Assembly (NCBI RefSeq): GCF_900604355.1
Contig: NZ_UWOE01000001.1
Coordinates: forward strand, 310,001-374,000
Reading direction: 5' to 3'
DNA from: Luxibacter massiliensis
GTDB taxonomy: Bacteria > Bacillota > Clostridia > Lachnospirales > Lachnospiraceae
DNA length: 64,000 nt
The notes under the pieces are model-generated. The model was not told the DNA's origin, made no database searches, and was given only the letters and a program-made list of their open reading frames with translations. Of this stretch, positions 15,046-23,166 are shown piece after piece (position 1 is the first letter of the stretch; each line of letters begins with the position of its first letter). The position numbers and the translations under genes are program-made.

Positions 15046-15585
15046 TTGAGTAGACTGAAAGAACAATACCAGAATGAGATCGTTGATGCAATGATCAAAA
15101 AGTTTGGATATAAAAATATTATGGAAGTGCCGAAGATCCACAAAGTTGTCATTAACATGGGTGTGGGCGAGGCAAAAGATAATGCGAAGATTTTGGAGTC
15201 AGCAGTTGCAGATCTTGAGAAGATTTCAGGACAAAAAGCAGTTCTCACAAGAGCTAAGAATTCAGTTGCTAACTTTAAGATCAGAGAGGGCATGGCTATT
15301 GGATGTAAAGTTACCCTGAGAGGCGAAAGAATGTACGAGTTTATGGATCGCCTGATCAACCTGGCATTGCCCCGTGTACGTGACTTCAGAGGGGTGAATC
15401 CAAATGCATTCGATGGGAGAGGAAACTATGCTCTTGGTATCAAAGAACAACTTATTTTCCCTGAAATTGAGTACGATAAAGTAGATAAAGTCAGAGGTAT
15501 GGATGTGATTTTTGTTACAACAGCCAAAACTGACGAAGAAGCCCGTGAATTATTGACACAGTTCAATATGCCATTCACTAAGTAA
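15046..15585 (+). CDS. rplE: 50S ribosomal protein L5
   Basis: 179 aa, normal. L5 binds 5S rRNA and contacts the P-site tRNA. It shows the family blocks KVVINMGVGEA, LPRVRDFRGVNPNAFDGRGNY and GMDVIFVTTA. The start is a TTG preceded by AAGGAGG about 10 nt away; the sequence MSRLKEQYQNE fits relatives. Confidence 0.97.
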   Translation: MSRLKEQYQNEIVDAMIKKFGYKNIMEVPKIHKVVINMGVGEAKDNAKILESAVADLEKISGQKAVLTRAKNSVANFKIREGMAIGCKVTLRGERMYEFMDRLINLALPRVRDFRGVNPNAFDGRGNYALGIKEQLIFPEIEYDKVDKVRGMDVIFVTTAKTDEEARELLTQFNMPFTK

Positions 15586-15598
15586 AGGAGGGAAATTC

Positions 15599-15784
15599 AT
15601 GGCAAAGACATCAATGAAAATCAAACAGCAGCGCAAAGCTAAATTTTCAACAAGAGAATACAGCCGCTGCAGAATCTGCGGACGTCCACATGCATATTTA
15701 AGAAAGTATGGGATCTGCCGTATTTGCTTCCGTGAACTGGCATATAAAGGACAAATCCCAGGCGTGAGAAAAGCAAGCTGGTAG
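15599..15784 (+). CDS. rpsZ: 30S ribosomal protein S14, zinc-ribbon type
   Basis: 61 aa, the short zinc-binding S14. It contains the CRICGRPH...CRICFREL pair of CxxC motifs that coordinate zinc, and ends GVRKASW. Directly after its stop an array of 72-76 bp tandem repeats separates it from rpsH. Confidence 0.98.
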   Translation: MAKTSMKIKQQRKAKFSTREYSRCRICGRPHAYLRKYGICRICFRELAYKGQIPGVRKASW

Positions 15785-15788
15785 GCAT

Positions 15789-16148
15789 GATTTTCTCAGT
15801 GTGTGTATTATACACACATAGAAAATCAGCCGTTCTTCCGACAGAGGAGGAAGAACAACCAAAAAGAATTCTTAGTGTGTGTATTACACATAGAAAATCA
15901 GCCGTTCTTCCGACAGAGGAGGAAGAACAACCAAAAAGAATTCTCAGTGTGTGTATTACACATAGAAAATCAGCCGTTCTTCCGACAGAGGAGGAAGAAC
16001 AACCAAAAAGAATTCTCAGTGTGTGTATTATACACACATAGAAAATCAGCCGTTCTTCCGACAGGGGAGGAAGAACAACCAAAAAGAATTCTTAGTGTGT
16101 GTATTACGCATGGAAAATCAGCCGTTCTTCCGACAGAGGAGGAAGAAC
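15789..16148. repeat. Five-copy 72/76-bp tandem repeat array inside the spc operon
   Basis: The core CAGCCGTTCTTCCGAC begins at 15827, 15899, 15971, 16047 and 16119, so the period is 72, 72, 76 and 72 bp. Each unit carries a GTTCTTCC/GGAAGAAC hairpin with a 9-nt loop (for example 15832-15856) and a GTGTGTATTACAC-type dyad. Units 1 and 4 have the longer TATTATACACACA form. Unit 1 starts with an almost perfect hairpin joining GATTTTCT (15789-15796) to AGAAAATC (15820-15827). Copies are nearly identical, so the expansion is recent. Reading frames within it are open in several phases, but none has RBS support. Confidence 0.95.
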
Positions 16149-16202
16149 ATCCTGGATAGGACCAGCGTTTAACCGATAAAGAAATAAGGAGGTCAATAAT
16201 CA

Positions 16203-16604
16203 ATGACTATGAGTGATCCAATTGCAGATATGCTTACGAGAATCCGTAACGCAAATACTGCTAAACATGATACAGTTGATGTTCCTGCATCTAAGATGAA
16301 GGTTGCGATTGCAGAAATCCTCTTCAACGAAGGATATATCACAAAATATGATATTGTAGAAGATGGAAATTTCAAGACAATCCATATCACTTTAAAATAT
16401 GGTGCAGATAAGAACGAAAAAGTTATTTCAGGTCTCAAGAGAATTTCCAAGCCTGGACTCCGCGTCTATGCCAACACAGAAGATATTCCCAAAGTACTGG
16501 GGGGACTCGGAACAGCTATTATTTCTACAAATAAAGGTGTTGTCACAGACAAAGAGGCAAGAAAGCTCGGCGTGGGCGGCGAAGTACTCTGCTTTATCTG
16601 GTAG
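16203..16604 (+). CDS. rpsH: 30S ribosomal protein S8
   Basis: 133 aa, normal. It begins MTMSDPIADMLTRIRNA and ends GVGGEVLCFIW. S8 organises the central domain of 16S rRNA and represses the spc operon in E. coli by binding mRNA near rplE. AAGGAGG precedes the ATG and lies just beyond the repeat array, so ribosome entry does not depend on the array. Confidence 0.98.
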   Translation: MTMSDPIADMLTRIRNANTAKHDTVDVPASKMKVAIAEILFNEGYITKYDIVEDGNFKTIHITLKYGADKNEKVISGLKRISKPGLRVYANTEDIPKVLGGLGTAIISTNKGVVTDKEARKLGVGGEVLCFIW

Positions 16605-16762
16605 GTACTTGTACCCTCCGGGAAAATACAGAGCCTGGCAAAAGGGCGTTCTTTAGCTTTAGTAAGGGGGATGATCCCAAAGAGAAGGACACCTGAAAAG
16701 CAACTGAAAACAGAGAAGCCTTGAGCTGCTTCTCCGAAAATTTAAGTTATAGGAGGTAAGGT
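16605..16762 (+). other. rpsH-rplF spacer
   Basis: 158 bp, non-coding. A GAGAAG/CTTCTC hairpin lies about 30 bp before the rplF start. No promoter stands out. Confidence 0.4.
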
Positions 16763-17305
16763 ATGTCACGTATAGGAAGACTGCCAATCGCAATTCCAGC
16801 AGGTGTAACTGTGGACATTGCAGAAAATAACGTAGTGACTGTAACAGGGCCAAAGGGGACTCTTAAAAAAGAGCTTCCGGTTGAGATGGAAATCAAGAAA
16901 GACGGCGAAGAAATTACCGTTACAAGGCCAAATGATTTAAAGAAAATGAAGTCTTTGCATGGACTTACAAGAACATTAATCAACAACATGGTTGTTGGTG
17001 TGACAGAGGGATATCAAAAAGTTCTGGAGGTCAACGGTGTTGGTTACAGAGCTGCGAAATCCGGAAATAAGCTGACATTAAGCTTGGGATACTCCCATCC
17101 AGTTGAGATGATTGATCCAGAAGGCGTTGAGACTGTTCTGGAGGGTCAGAATAAAATTACTGTAAAAGGTATTGATAAAGAAAAAGTAGGCCAATACGCA
17201 GCTGAAATCAGAGACAAGAGAAGACCGGAGCCATATAAGGGCAAAGGAATTAAGTATGCTGACGAGGTTATCAGACGCAAGGTTGGTAAGACTGGTAAGA
17301 AATAA
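16763..17305 (+). CDS. rplF: 50S ribosomal protein L6
   Basis: 180 aa with the duplicated L6 fold: MSRIGRLPIAIPAGV at the N-terminus and RRPEPYKGKGIKYADEVIRRK at the C-terminus, near the sarcin-ricin loop. RBS TAGGAGG. Confidence 0.98.
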   Translation: MSRIGRLPIAIPAGVTVDIAENNVVTVTGPKGTLKKELPVEMEIKKDGEEITVTRPNDLKKMKSLHGLTRTLINNMVVGVTEGYQKVLEVNGVGYRAAKSGNKLTLSLGYSHPVEMIDPEGVETVLEGQNKITVKGIDKEKVGQYAAEIRDKRRPEPYKGKGIKYADEVIRRKVGKTGKK

Positions 17306-17322
17306 ATAAGGAGAGTGTGAAA

Positions 17323-17691
17323 ATGGTTAGTAAGAAATCAAGAAGCGAAGTTCGTAGAAAAAAACACATGAAATTACGTAACCGTTTCAGCGGTACTGCT
17401 GAGAGGCCACGTTTGGCTGTGTTTAGAAGTAATAATCATATGTATGCACAGATTATTGATGATACAGTTGGAAATACTCTGGTTGCAGCTTCCACTCTTC
17501 AAAAAGATGTGAAAGCAGAATTAGAAAAGACCAACAATGTTGACGCCGCAGCATATTTAGGAAAAGTAATTGCAGGCAAGGCGAAGGAAAAGGGTATTAC
17601 AGATGTTGTCTTTGACAGAGGCGGCTTTATATATCAGGGAAAAGTTAAAGCATTAGCAGACGCAGCCAGAGAAGCTGGGTTGAATTTCTAG
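17323..17691 (+). CDS. rplR: 50S ribosomal protein L18
   Basis: 122 aa, normal length. It binds 5S rRNA with L5 (basic N-terminus MVSKKSRSEVRRKKHMKLR, core RPRLAVFRSNNHMYAQIIDD, ending AAREAGLNF). The ATG at 17323 has AAGGAG about 9 nt upstream. The GTG at 17317 is too close to the RBS. Confidence 0.96.
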   Translation: MVSKKSRSEVRRKKHMKLRNRFSGTAERPRLAVFRSNNHMYAQIIDDTVGNTLVAASTLQKDVKAELEKTNNVDAAAYLGKVIAGKAKEKGITDVVFDRGGFIYQGKVKALADAAREAGLNF

Positions 17692-17706
17692 GAAGGGAGA
17701 ACACAT

Positions 17707-18216
17707 ATGAAACAGGAACGTATTGATGCTAGTCAGATGGAATTAACAGAAAAAGTGGTATCAATCAAACGTGTTACCAAGGTTGTTAAAGGTGGTCGTA
17801 ACTTCAGATTCACAGCTTTAGTAGTTGTCGGCGATGGTAAGGGCCATGTTGGTGCAGGTTTAGGAAAGGCTGCTGAAATTCCAGAAGCGATCCGTAAAGG
17901 GAAAGAAGATGCGATGAAAAAGTTAATCACTGTTGCAATGGATGACAGTGAGAGTGTAACACATGATACTATTGGAAAGTTTGGAAGTGCTTCCGTACTG
18001 CTGAAGAAAGCTCCGGAAGGTACAGGTGTTATTGCCGGAGGCCCGGCCCGTGCGGTCATCGAGATGGCAGGAATCAAAAATATCCGTACAAAATCTCTTG
18101 GATCCAATAATAAGCAGAATGTAGTTTTAGCTACAATTGAGGGACTTAAAGAGATTAAGACTCCGGAAGAAGTTGCGAAACTTAGAGGCAAATCAGTAGA
18201 AGAGATCGTAGGCTAG
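17707..18216 (+). CDS. rpsE: 30S ribosomal protein S5
   Basis: 169 aa. It contains the double-stranded RNA-binding-like domain (VVKGGRNFRFTALVVVGDGKGHVGAG split over residues 28-55) and VIAGGPARAVIEMAGI. S5 acts in decoding accuracy and mRNA entry. RBS GGAAGGGAG. Confidence 0.98.
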   Translation: MKQERIDASQMELTEKVVSIKRVTKVVKGGRNFRFTALVVVGDGKGHVGAGLGKAAEIPEAIRKGKEDAMKKLITVAMDDSESVTHDTIGKFGSASVLLKKAPEGTGVIAGGPARAVIEMAGIKNIRTKSLGSNNKQNVVLATIEGLKEIKTPEEVAKLRGKSVEEIVG

Positions 18217-18311
18217 GAAGATAGGAGCGGCTCTGCCGTACATGCAGGCAGAGGTATACTCTGCCGCACAGAGGAAAGAGGACTATTCTATCGTGTAGGA
18301 GGTAAAATATA
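18217..18311 (+). promoter_or_regulatory. rpsE-rpmD spacer with two competing hairpins
   Basis: CTCTGCC occurs at 18231-18237 and 18259-18265, with its complement GGCAGAG at 18247-18253 between them. GGCAGAG can therefore pair with either flank (loops of 9 or 5 nt) but not both. This is the layout of a two-state RNA switch. No T-run follows, so translation or stability control is more likely than termination. Confidence 0.5.
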
Positions 18312-18494
18312 ATGGCAAATTTAAAAGTTACACTGGTAAAGTCTACAATCGGAGCTGTGCCAAAGCATAGGAGGACTGTTAAGGCCCTTGGACTCAGGAA
18401 ACTTAATAAGACGGTTGTGCTGCCGGATAATGCAGCAACCAGAGGCATGGTACAGCAGGTTAGACATTTAGTGAAGGTTGAAGAAGAAGCGTAA
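18312..18494 (+). CDS. rpmD: 50S ribosomal protein L30
   Basis: 60 aa, typical bacterial L30: LKVTLVKSTIGAVPKHRRTVKALGLRKL is spread over residues 3-30 and ends near VRHLVKVEE. RBS TAGGAGG. Confidence 0.97.
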   Translation: MANLKVTLVKSTIGAVPKHRRTVKALGLRKLNKTVVLPDNAATRGMVQQVRHLVKVEEEA

Positions 18495-18519
18495 ATAAAA
18501 AAGATAAGGAGGTAATATC

Positions 18520-18960
18520 ATGGACTTATCAAACTTGAGACCGGCAGACGGTTCTAAGCAGAATGATAAATTCAGAAGGGGCCGCGGACATGGTTCTGGA
18601 AATGGCAAGACAGCCGGTAAAGGCCATAAGGGGCAGAAGGCCCGTTCAGGCGCTACAAGGCCAGGCTTTGAAGGCGGTCAGATGCCTTTATACAGGAGAA
18701 TACCAAAGAGAGGGTTTACATGCAGGAATTCCAAAGAAATCATAGGTATTAATGTAGATGCTTTAGAGGTATTTGAAGATGGCATGACAGTTTCAGTGGA
18801 GACATTGATGGAGCAGGGCATTGTTAAAAACCCGAAAGATGGAGTGAAAATTCTTGGAAATGGAGAGTTAACTAAGAAGCTTACTGTTCAAGCAAATGCA
18901 TTTAGTGCAAAAGCTGCTGAAAAGATTGAGGCCCTTGGTGGAAAAGCAGAGGTGATCTAA
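18520..18960 (+). CDS. rplO: 50S ribosomal protein L15
   Basis: 146 aa. Gly/Arg-rich N-terminal extension (RRGRGHGSGNGKTAGKGHKG) and C-terminal L18e/L15 fold. Its stop codon overlaps the secY start (TAATG). Confidence 0.97.
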   Translation: MDLSNLRPADGSKQNDKFRRGRGHGSGNGKTAGKGHKGQKARSGATRPGFEGGQMPLYRRIPKRGFTCRNSKEIIGINVDALEVFEDGMTVSVETLMEQGIVKNPKDGVKILGNGELTKKLTVQANAFSAKAAEKIEALGGKAEVI

Positions 18961-20312
18961 TGCTAAAAACAGTACGGAAAGCATTTCAGATAGAGGATAT
19001 TCGAAAGAGACTTTTCTATACTTTTTTAATGCTGATCGTTGTCAGACTTGGTTCCCAGCTGCCGACTCCAGGTGTGGATCCAACCTATATACAGAATTTT
19101 TTTGCGAACCAGACCGGTGATGCATTCAATTTTTTTGATGCATTTACCGGTGGTTCCTTTACCCAGATGTCAGTATTTGCACTGAGCATTACGCCATACA
19201 TCACTTCTTCTATCATTATGCAGCTTCTGACTATTGCCATACCAAAGCTGGAGGAGATGCAGAAAGAAGGAGAAGACGGCAGAAAAAAGATTGCAGCAAT
19301 TACACGTTATGTCACAGTTGTACTTGCCCTTGTAGAATCTACTGCTATGGCAGTAGGATTTGGAAGGCAAGGACTCCTGGTAGAATATAATTTTGTAAAT
19401 GCTGCTGTTGTAGTATGTACACTTACAGCCGGATCTGCATTCCTGATGTGGATCGGCGAGCGTATTACAGAAAAGGGAGTGGGAAACGGCATTTCTATAG
19501 TCCTGCTTATCAATATCATTTCCCGTGTGCCAGATGACTTTTTTAACCTTTATACGTTATTCGTAAAAGGTAAGACACTTGCAAAAGGCGGATTGGCGGC
19601 GATTGTCATAATTGCTGTCCTGCTTGTTGTAATTGTATTCGTTATCATCCTGCAGGGTGGTGAGAGGAAGATTGCAGTTCAGTATTCCAAAAAGGTTCAG
19701 GGAAGAAAAACTTATGGCGGGCAGTCCACTCATATCCCTCTGAAGGTAAATACGTCAGGTGTTATACCAGTTATTTTTGCATCATCATTGATGCAGACAC
19801 CCATTGTGATTGCCTCTTTTCTTGGAAAGGGAGAGGGCAGCGGCATTGGAAGCCAGATTCTGAGGGCAATGAATTCAAATAATTGGTGCAGGCCAGACAA
19901 CTTGGTTTATTCATTAGGTCTGATTGTATATATTGCACTTACCATTTTGTTTGCATATTTTTATACATCCATTACATTTAATCCACTTGAAATTGCAAAT
20001 AACATGAAAAAGAACGGAGGATTTATCCCGGGGATCCGCCCAGGGAAGCCGACTGTTGAATACCTGCAGAAGATATTAAATTATATTATCTTTATAGGTG
20101 CCTGTGGCCTTGTGATTGTACAGGTAATTCCCTTCTTTTTTAATGGCGTATTTAATGCAAACGTATCTTTTGGCGGGACATCCCTGATTATTATCGTAGG
20201 TGTTGTCTTAGAAACAATTAAGAAGATTGAAGCCCAGATGCTGGTTCGCAATTACACAGGATTTTTAAATAATAGAGGAAATTCGATGAAAAATAGTTTC
20301 CTTGGCTATTAA
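18960..20312 (+). CDS. secY: Preprotein translocase subunit SecY
   Basis: 450 aa integral membrane protein forming the Sec channel with SecE and SecG. About ten hydrophobic segments are visible. Family motifs include GSQLPTPGVD in the first helix region, MWIGERITEKGVGNGISI, and GFIPGIRPGKPT before the penultimate helices. Overlap with rplO suggests coupled translation. It is followed by a 208-bp spacer before adk that holds GC-rich inverted repeats but no clear terminator. Confidence 0.98.
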   Translation: MLKTVRKAFQIEDIRKRLFYTFLMLIVVRLGSQLPTPGVDPTYIQNFFANQTGDAFNFFDAFTGGSFTQMSVFALSITPYITSSIIMQLLTIAIPKLEEMQKEGEDGRKKIAAITRYVTVVLALVESTAMAVGFGRQGLLVEYNFVNAAVVVCTLTAGSAFLMWIGERITEKGVGNGISIVLLINIISRVPDDFFNLYTLFVKGKTLAKGGLAAIVIIAVLLVVIVFVIILQGGERKIAVQYSKKVQGRKTYGGQSTHIPLKVNTSGVIPVIFASSLMQTPIVIASFLGKGEGSGIGSQILRAMNSNNWCRPDNLVYSLGLIVYIALTILFAYFYTSITFNPLEIANNMKKNGGFIPGIRPGKPTVEYLQKILNYIIFIGACGLVIVQVIPFFFNGVFNANVSFGGTSLIIIVGVVLETIKKIEAQMLVRNYTGFLNNRGNSMKNSFLGY

Positions 20313-20520
20313 ATGGTGCGAAGCCTGCGGGCCGGAGCATATCTGGCAAGTGAGTGCTCGCGGGGTGAATCCTCTGTGGCTTGCTGCGGGGGATTTTCCT
20401 GAAACTATTTAGCTCGCTCATGCTTTATCCGGCAGGGATGGGGCTGGCGAGTTAAAATGCTATATGGATATTTATCGCTGTGAGGGTGAAGCAGGCGGCG
20501 GTAGGAATGGAGGGACAGGT

Positions 20521-21165
20521 ATGAAGATTATTATGTTAGGAGCTCCAGGGGCAGGCAAAGGTACACAGGCAAAAAAAATTGCGGAGAAATACAAGATTCC
20601 CCATATTTCAACGGGGGATATCTTTAGGGCAAATATTAAAAACGGCACAGAGTTAGGGCAGAAGGCAAAGACTTATATGGATCAGGGACTGCTTGTGCCT
20701 GATGAGCTGGTGGTGGATCTTGTCGTGGACAGGGTGAATCAGGACGACTGTGCAGAAGGATACGTACTGGATGGATTCCCCAGAACTATTCCCCAGGCAG
20801 AAGCGTTGGATAAAGCACTTGCTGCTTTGGGACAGAAAGTGGACTACGCTGTTAATGTGGAAGTACCTGATGAAAATATAGTCAGCCGTATGTCAGGAAG
20901 AAGGGCATGTGTAGAATGTGGCGCCACTTATCACTTAGAGTATGCGCCTACTAAGATGGAAGGCGTATGCGACAATTGTGGGGGCGGATTGATACTCAGA
21001 GATGATGACAAACCGGAAACAGTCTTAAAACGACTCGGTGTTTACCATGAACAGACACAGCCTCTTATTGATTACTACACAGGGGCAGGCATTCTCAAAG
21101 AGGTAGACGGTACAATCGATATTGATGATGTGTTTGGGGAAATCGTAAAGATTCTGGGAGAATAG
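20521..21165 (+). CDS. adk: Adenylate kinase
   Basis: 214 aa, the long bacterial form. P-loop GAPGAGKGTQ at 7-16, AMP-binding region, and a LID domain with four cysteines (CVEC...CDNC) that bind zinc, as in many Firmicutes. The ATG at 20521 is chosen because GGAGGG lies 6 nt upstream; the in-frame ATG at 20464 has no RBS. The usual next gene, map (methionine aminopeptidase), is absent. Confidence 0.97.
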   Translation: MKIIMLGAPGAGKGTQAKKIAEKYKIPHISTGDIFRANIKNGTELGQKAKTYMDQGLLVPDELVVDLVVDRVNQDDCAEGYVLDGFPRTIPQAEALDKALAALGQKVDYAVNVEVPDENIVSRMSGRRACVECGATYHLEYAPTKMEGVCDNCGGGLILRDDDKPETVLKRLGVYHEQTQPLIDYYTGAGILKEVDGTIDIDDVFGEIVKILGE

Positions 21166-21168
21166 TAT

Positions 21169-21450
21169 ATGCTGTTTAAACCAGGAATGCTTGTCAAGTC
21201 TAAGGCTGGGCGTGATAAAGGCTGTATATATGTTATAATTGATGTCAATGCTGAATATATATATCTGGCAGACGGCGTGAAAAGACCTGTCTGCCGGGGC
21301 AAAAAGAAGAACAGAAAACATCTGCAGGCCATTAGGAGGAATATTTCTCAGCCTGCCTCAGATGATGAAGCAATCAGAAATGTAATAAGTGAGTATTTAT
21401 GTTTGGGTGAGAAGAGGAATAGCGGAGAGCCGAACATGCAGGAGGATTAA
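21169..21450 (+). CDS. KOW domain RNA-binding protein
   Basis: 93 aa. An N-terminal KOW-like motif (FKPGMLVKSKAGRDKGCIYVI) resembles the L14e/L27e-type small RNA-binding proteins found between adk/map and infA in many Lachnospiraceae. The acidic C-terminal tail is not conserved. It starts 3 bp after the adk stop and ends 2 bp before infA, so it belongs to the operon. It probably binds ribosomal RNA, but the function is not established. Confidence 0.82.
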   Translation: MLFKPGMLVKSKAGRDKGCIYVIIDVNAEYIYLADGVKRPVCRGKKKNRKHLQAIRRNISQPASDDEAIRNVISEYLCLGEKRNSGEPNMQED

Positions 21451-21452
21451 GT

Positions 21453-21671
21453 ATGTCAAAAACTGACGTGATTGAAATTGAAGGAGTCGTGGCCGAGAAA
21501 CTGCCAAACGCAATGTTTAAGGTGGAGCTGGAGAATGGACATATCGTGCTGGCCCATATCAGCGGGAAATTACGTATGAATTTTATTAAAATATTGCCGG
21601 GAGATAAAGTGACATTGGAGATGTCCCCATATGATCTCAGTAAGGGGAGAATTGTCTGGAGAGATAAGTAA
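21453..21671 (+). CDS. infA: Translation initiation factor IF-1
   Basis: 72 aa, the standard length, a single S1-like OB fold (DVIEIEGVVAEKLPNAMFKVEL, ENGHIVLAHISGKLRMNFIKILPGDKV split over the chain). It blocks the A site during initiation. RBS AGGAGG within the end of the preceding gene. Confidence 0.98.
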   Translation: MSKTDVIEIEGVVAEKLPNAMFKVELENGHIVLAHISGKLRMNFIKILPGDKVTLEMSPYDLSKGRIVWRDK

Positions 21672-21679
21672 AAAAAGTA

Positions 21680-21709
21680 TTGACTTTAGGAGAAATAAAG
21701 TGTTATACT
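21680..21709 (+). promoter_or_regulatory. Internal promoter before rpmJ
   Basis: TTGACT (21680-21685), an 18-bp spacer and TATACT (21704-21709). The transcript would begin near 21716, with a 10-bp hairpin at its very 5' end. Confidence 0.72.
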
Positions 21710-21718
21710 ATGAAATGG

Positions 21719-21748
21719 CCATTTTTGGATAGGTGTGCCCAAAAATGG
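21719..21748 (+). promoter_or_regulatory. 5' hairpin of the rpmJ transcript
   Basis: CCATTTTTGG and CCAAAAATGG form a perfect 10-bp stem with a 10-nt loop, a few bases after the predicted start site. It may protect the mRNA 5' end. It is not followed by a T-run. Confidence 0.6.
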
Positions 21749-21790
21749 TTGTGACATACAGCAAAGCAAAGGATGGAAGGAGGATTTGAC

Positions 21791-21904
21791 ATGAAGGTTA
21801 GATCATCAGTAAAACCAATCTGTGAAAAATGCAAAATTATTAAAAGAAAAGGAAGCATCAGAGTAATCTGTGAAAATCCGAAGCACAAACAAAGACAGGG
21901 ATAA
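21791..21904 (+). CDS. rpmJ: 50S ribosomal protein L36
   Basis: 37 aa, beginning MKVRSSVKPICEKCKIIKRK and ending KHKQRQG. It carries the zinc-binding CEKC...C...H set, so this is the zinc-containing (C+) L36. Too short for many ORF finders. GGAAGGAGG precedes the ATG. It has its own promoter just upstream. Confidence 0.97.
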   Translation: MKVRSSVKPICEKCKIIKRKGSIRVICENPKHKQRQG

Positions 21905-22218
21905 TTTCCAGAAGTCAAAGTTTGTGGATTAATTAGGCGGCTGACAGCGCGACACACTAGGAAGTGTGTGGGGCTGTTTAATATACAGTAGGGCTACATT
22001 ATGCTGCAATGGCAGGTACCGCAGGGTTCGTGGTCTTTTGTATATTGCTTATAATACCCGGCTGTCATTTACGGGGATTCCCGTGCCGGGAAAGGGTATG
22101 CACAGTTTTTAGTGCAGGCCTGGATGTTTGGATGATGGCAGAAGCACCTTTCTGGCAGCCTGAGGAACATCCCAGTTAGGGACAATATGAAAACAGATTT
22201 GAAATGGAGGAAAGACAC
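21905..22218 (+). other. rpmJ-rpsM spacer
   Basis: 314 bp without a gene. It holds a small ACACACT/AGTGTGT hairpin (about 21950-21969) and a consensus TATAAT at 22050-22055 with no good -35, a weak candidate promoter for the alpha operon. Several short GC-rich inverted repeats follow (near 22075-22100), as expected of a structured leader. Confidence 0.4.
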
Positions 22219-22587
22219 ATGGCTCGTATTGCAGGTGTAGACTTACCAAGAGACAAACGTGTAGAAATTGGCTTGACTTATATTTATGGAATTGGAAGAG
22301 TAAGTGCAGGCCGTATCTTAGCAGCGGCAGGAGTAAACCCTGATACCCGCGTAAGAGATCTGACAAGTGAAGAAGTAAAGAAAATCAGCGAAGTGATTGA
22401 TGAGACACAGGTAGTAGAAGGTGATCTCAGAAGAGAGATCCAGCTGAATATTAAGAGACTGAAAGAAATCGGCTGTTATCGTGGAATCCGCCACAGAAAA
22501 GGCCTTCCGGTGCGCGGCCAAAAGACCAAGACTAATGCAAGAACTTGCAAAGGTCCAAAGAGAACTGTAGCGAATAAGAAAAAATAA
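22219..22587 (+). CDS. rpsM: 30S ribosomal protein S13
   Basis: 122 aa, starting MARIAGVDLPRDKRVEIGLT and with the helix-two-turn-helix core and basic tail (RGQKTKTNARTCKGPKRT) that contacts tRNA. The ATG at 22219 is preferred; the in-frame ATG at 22204 overlaps the TGGAGG RBS. Confidence 0.97.
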   Translation: MARIAGVDLPRDKRVEIGLTYIYGIGRVSAGRILAAAGVNPDTRVRDLTSEEVKKISEVIDETQVVEGDLRREIQLNIKRLKEIGCYRGIRHRKGLPVRGQKTKTNARTCKGPKRTVANKKK

Positions 22588-22616
22588 CAAGAATTCAAGA
22601 AAGTAGGTTAGTTTAA

Positions 22617-23012
22617 ATGGCTAAGAAAGTTACCAAAAAAGTGACAAAAAAACGTGTCAAGAAAAACGTTGAACGGGGACAAGCACACATCCAGTCATCT
22701 TTTAATAACACCATAGTGACATTAACAGATACACAGGGAAATGCTCTTTCATGGGCAAGTGCAGGCGGTCTGGGTTTTAGAGGTTCAAGGAAATCTACTC
22801 CATATGCAGCACAGATGGCAGCAGAGACAGCAGCAAAGGCAGCATTAATATATGGTCTTAAAACAGTAGATGTTTTTGTAAAGGGTCCAGGATCAGGCAG
22901 GGAGGCAGCCATCCGCGCACTTCAGGCATGCGGTATTGATGTTACAAGCATCAAAGACGTAACGCCGGTGCCACATAATGGATGCCGTCCGCCAAAGCGC
23001 AGAAGAGTATAG
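22617..23012 (+). CDS. rpsK: 30S ribosomal protein S11
   Basis: 131 aa with a Lys-rich N-terminus (KKVTKKVTKKRVKKNVERG), the core AHIQSSFNNTIVTLTD and the typical end HNGCRPPKRRRV. S11 sits on the platform near the mRNA exit. The RBS (AAGTAGG) is weaker than those of its neighbours. Confidence 0.98.
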   Translation: MAKKVTKKVTKKRVKKNVERGQAHIQSSFNNTIVTLTDTQGNALSWASAGGLGFRGSRKSTPYAAQMAAETAAKAALIYGLKTVDVFVKGPGSGREAAIRALQACGIDVTSIKDVTPVPHNGCRPPKRRRV

Positions 23013-23166
23013 TGGATTGTGATCTTGCAGATACGATTATAAAACGAATACGGATTTCTCATTATCCGGCAGGTACACTGCGGGATAGGTCGGACTGGCA
23101 AAGCCAGCTGAAGGGGCAGGTTTTATGCTTAGAGGATCCGTCTTATATTTTAGGAGGAAGCGAATA
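23013..23166 (+). other. rpsK-rpsD spacer
   Basis: 154 bp, non-coding, with short inverted repeats (CTGGC/GCCAG near 23095-23108). It could be an S4 leader, since S4 is a common autoregulator, but I cannot recognise a known fold. Confidence 0.35.

Noticed and set aside
15787..16159. ORFs of 84 and 118 codons (and minus-strand ORFs) in the repeat array
   Set aside because: They exist because the repeat unit is stop-free in several frames. They lack convincing RBS, and the encoded peptides are just the repeat translated.
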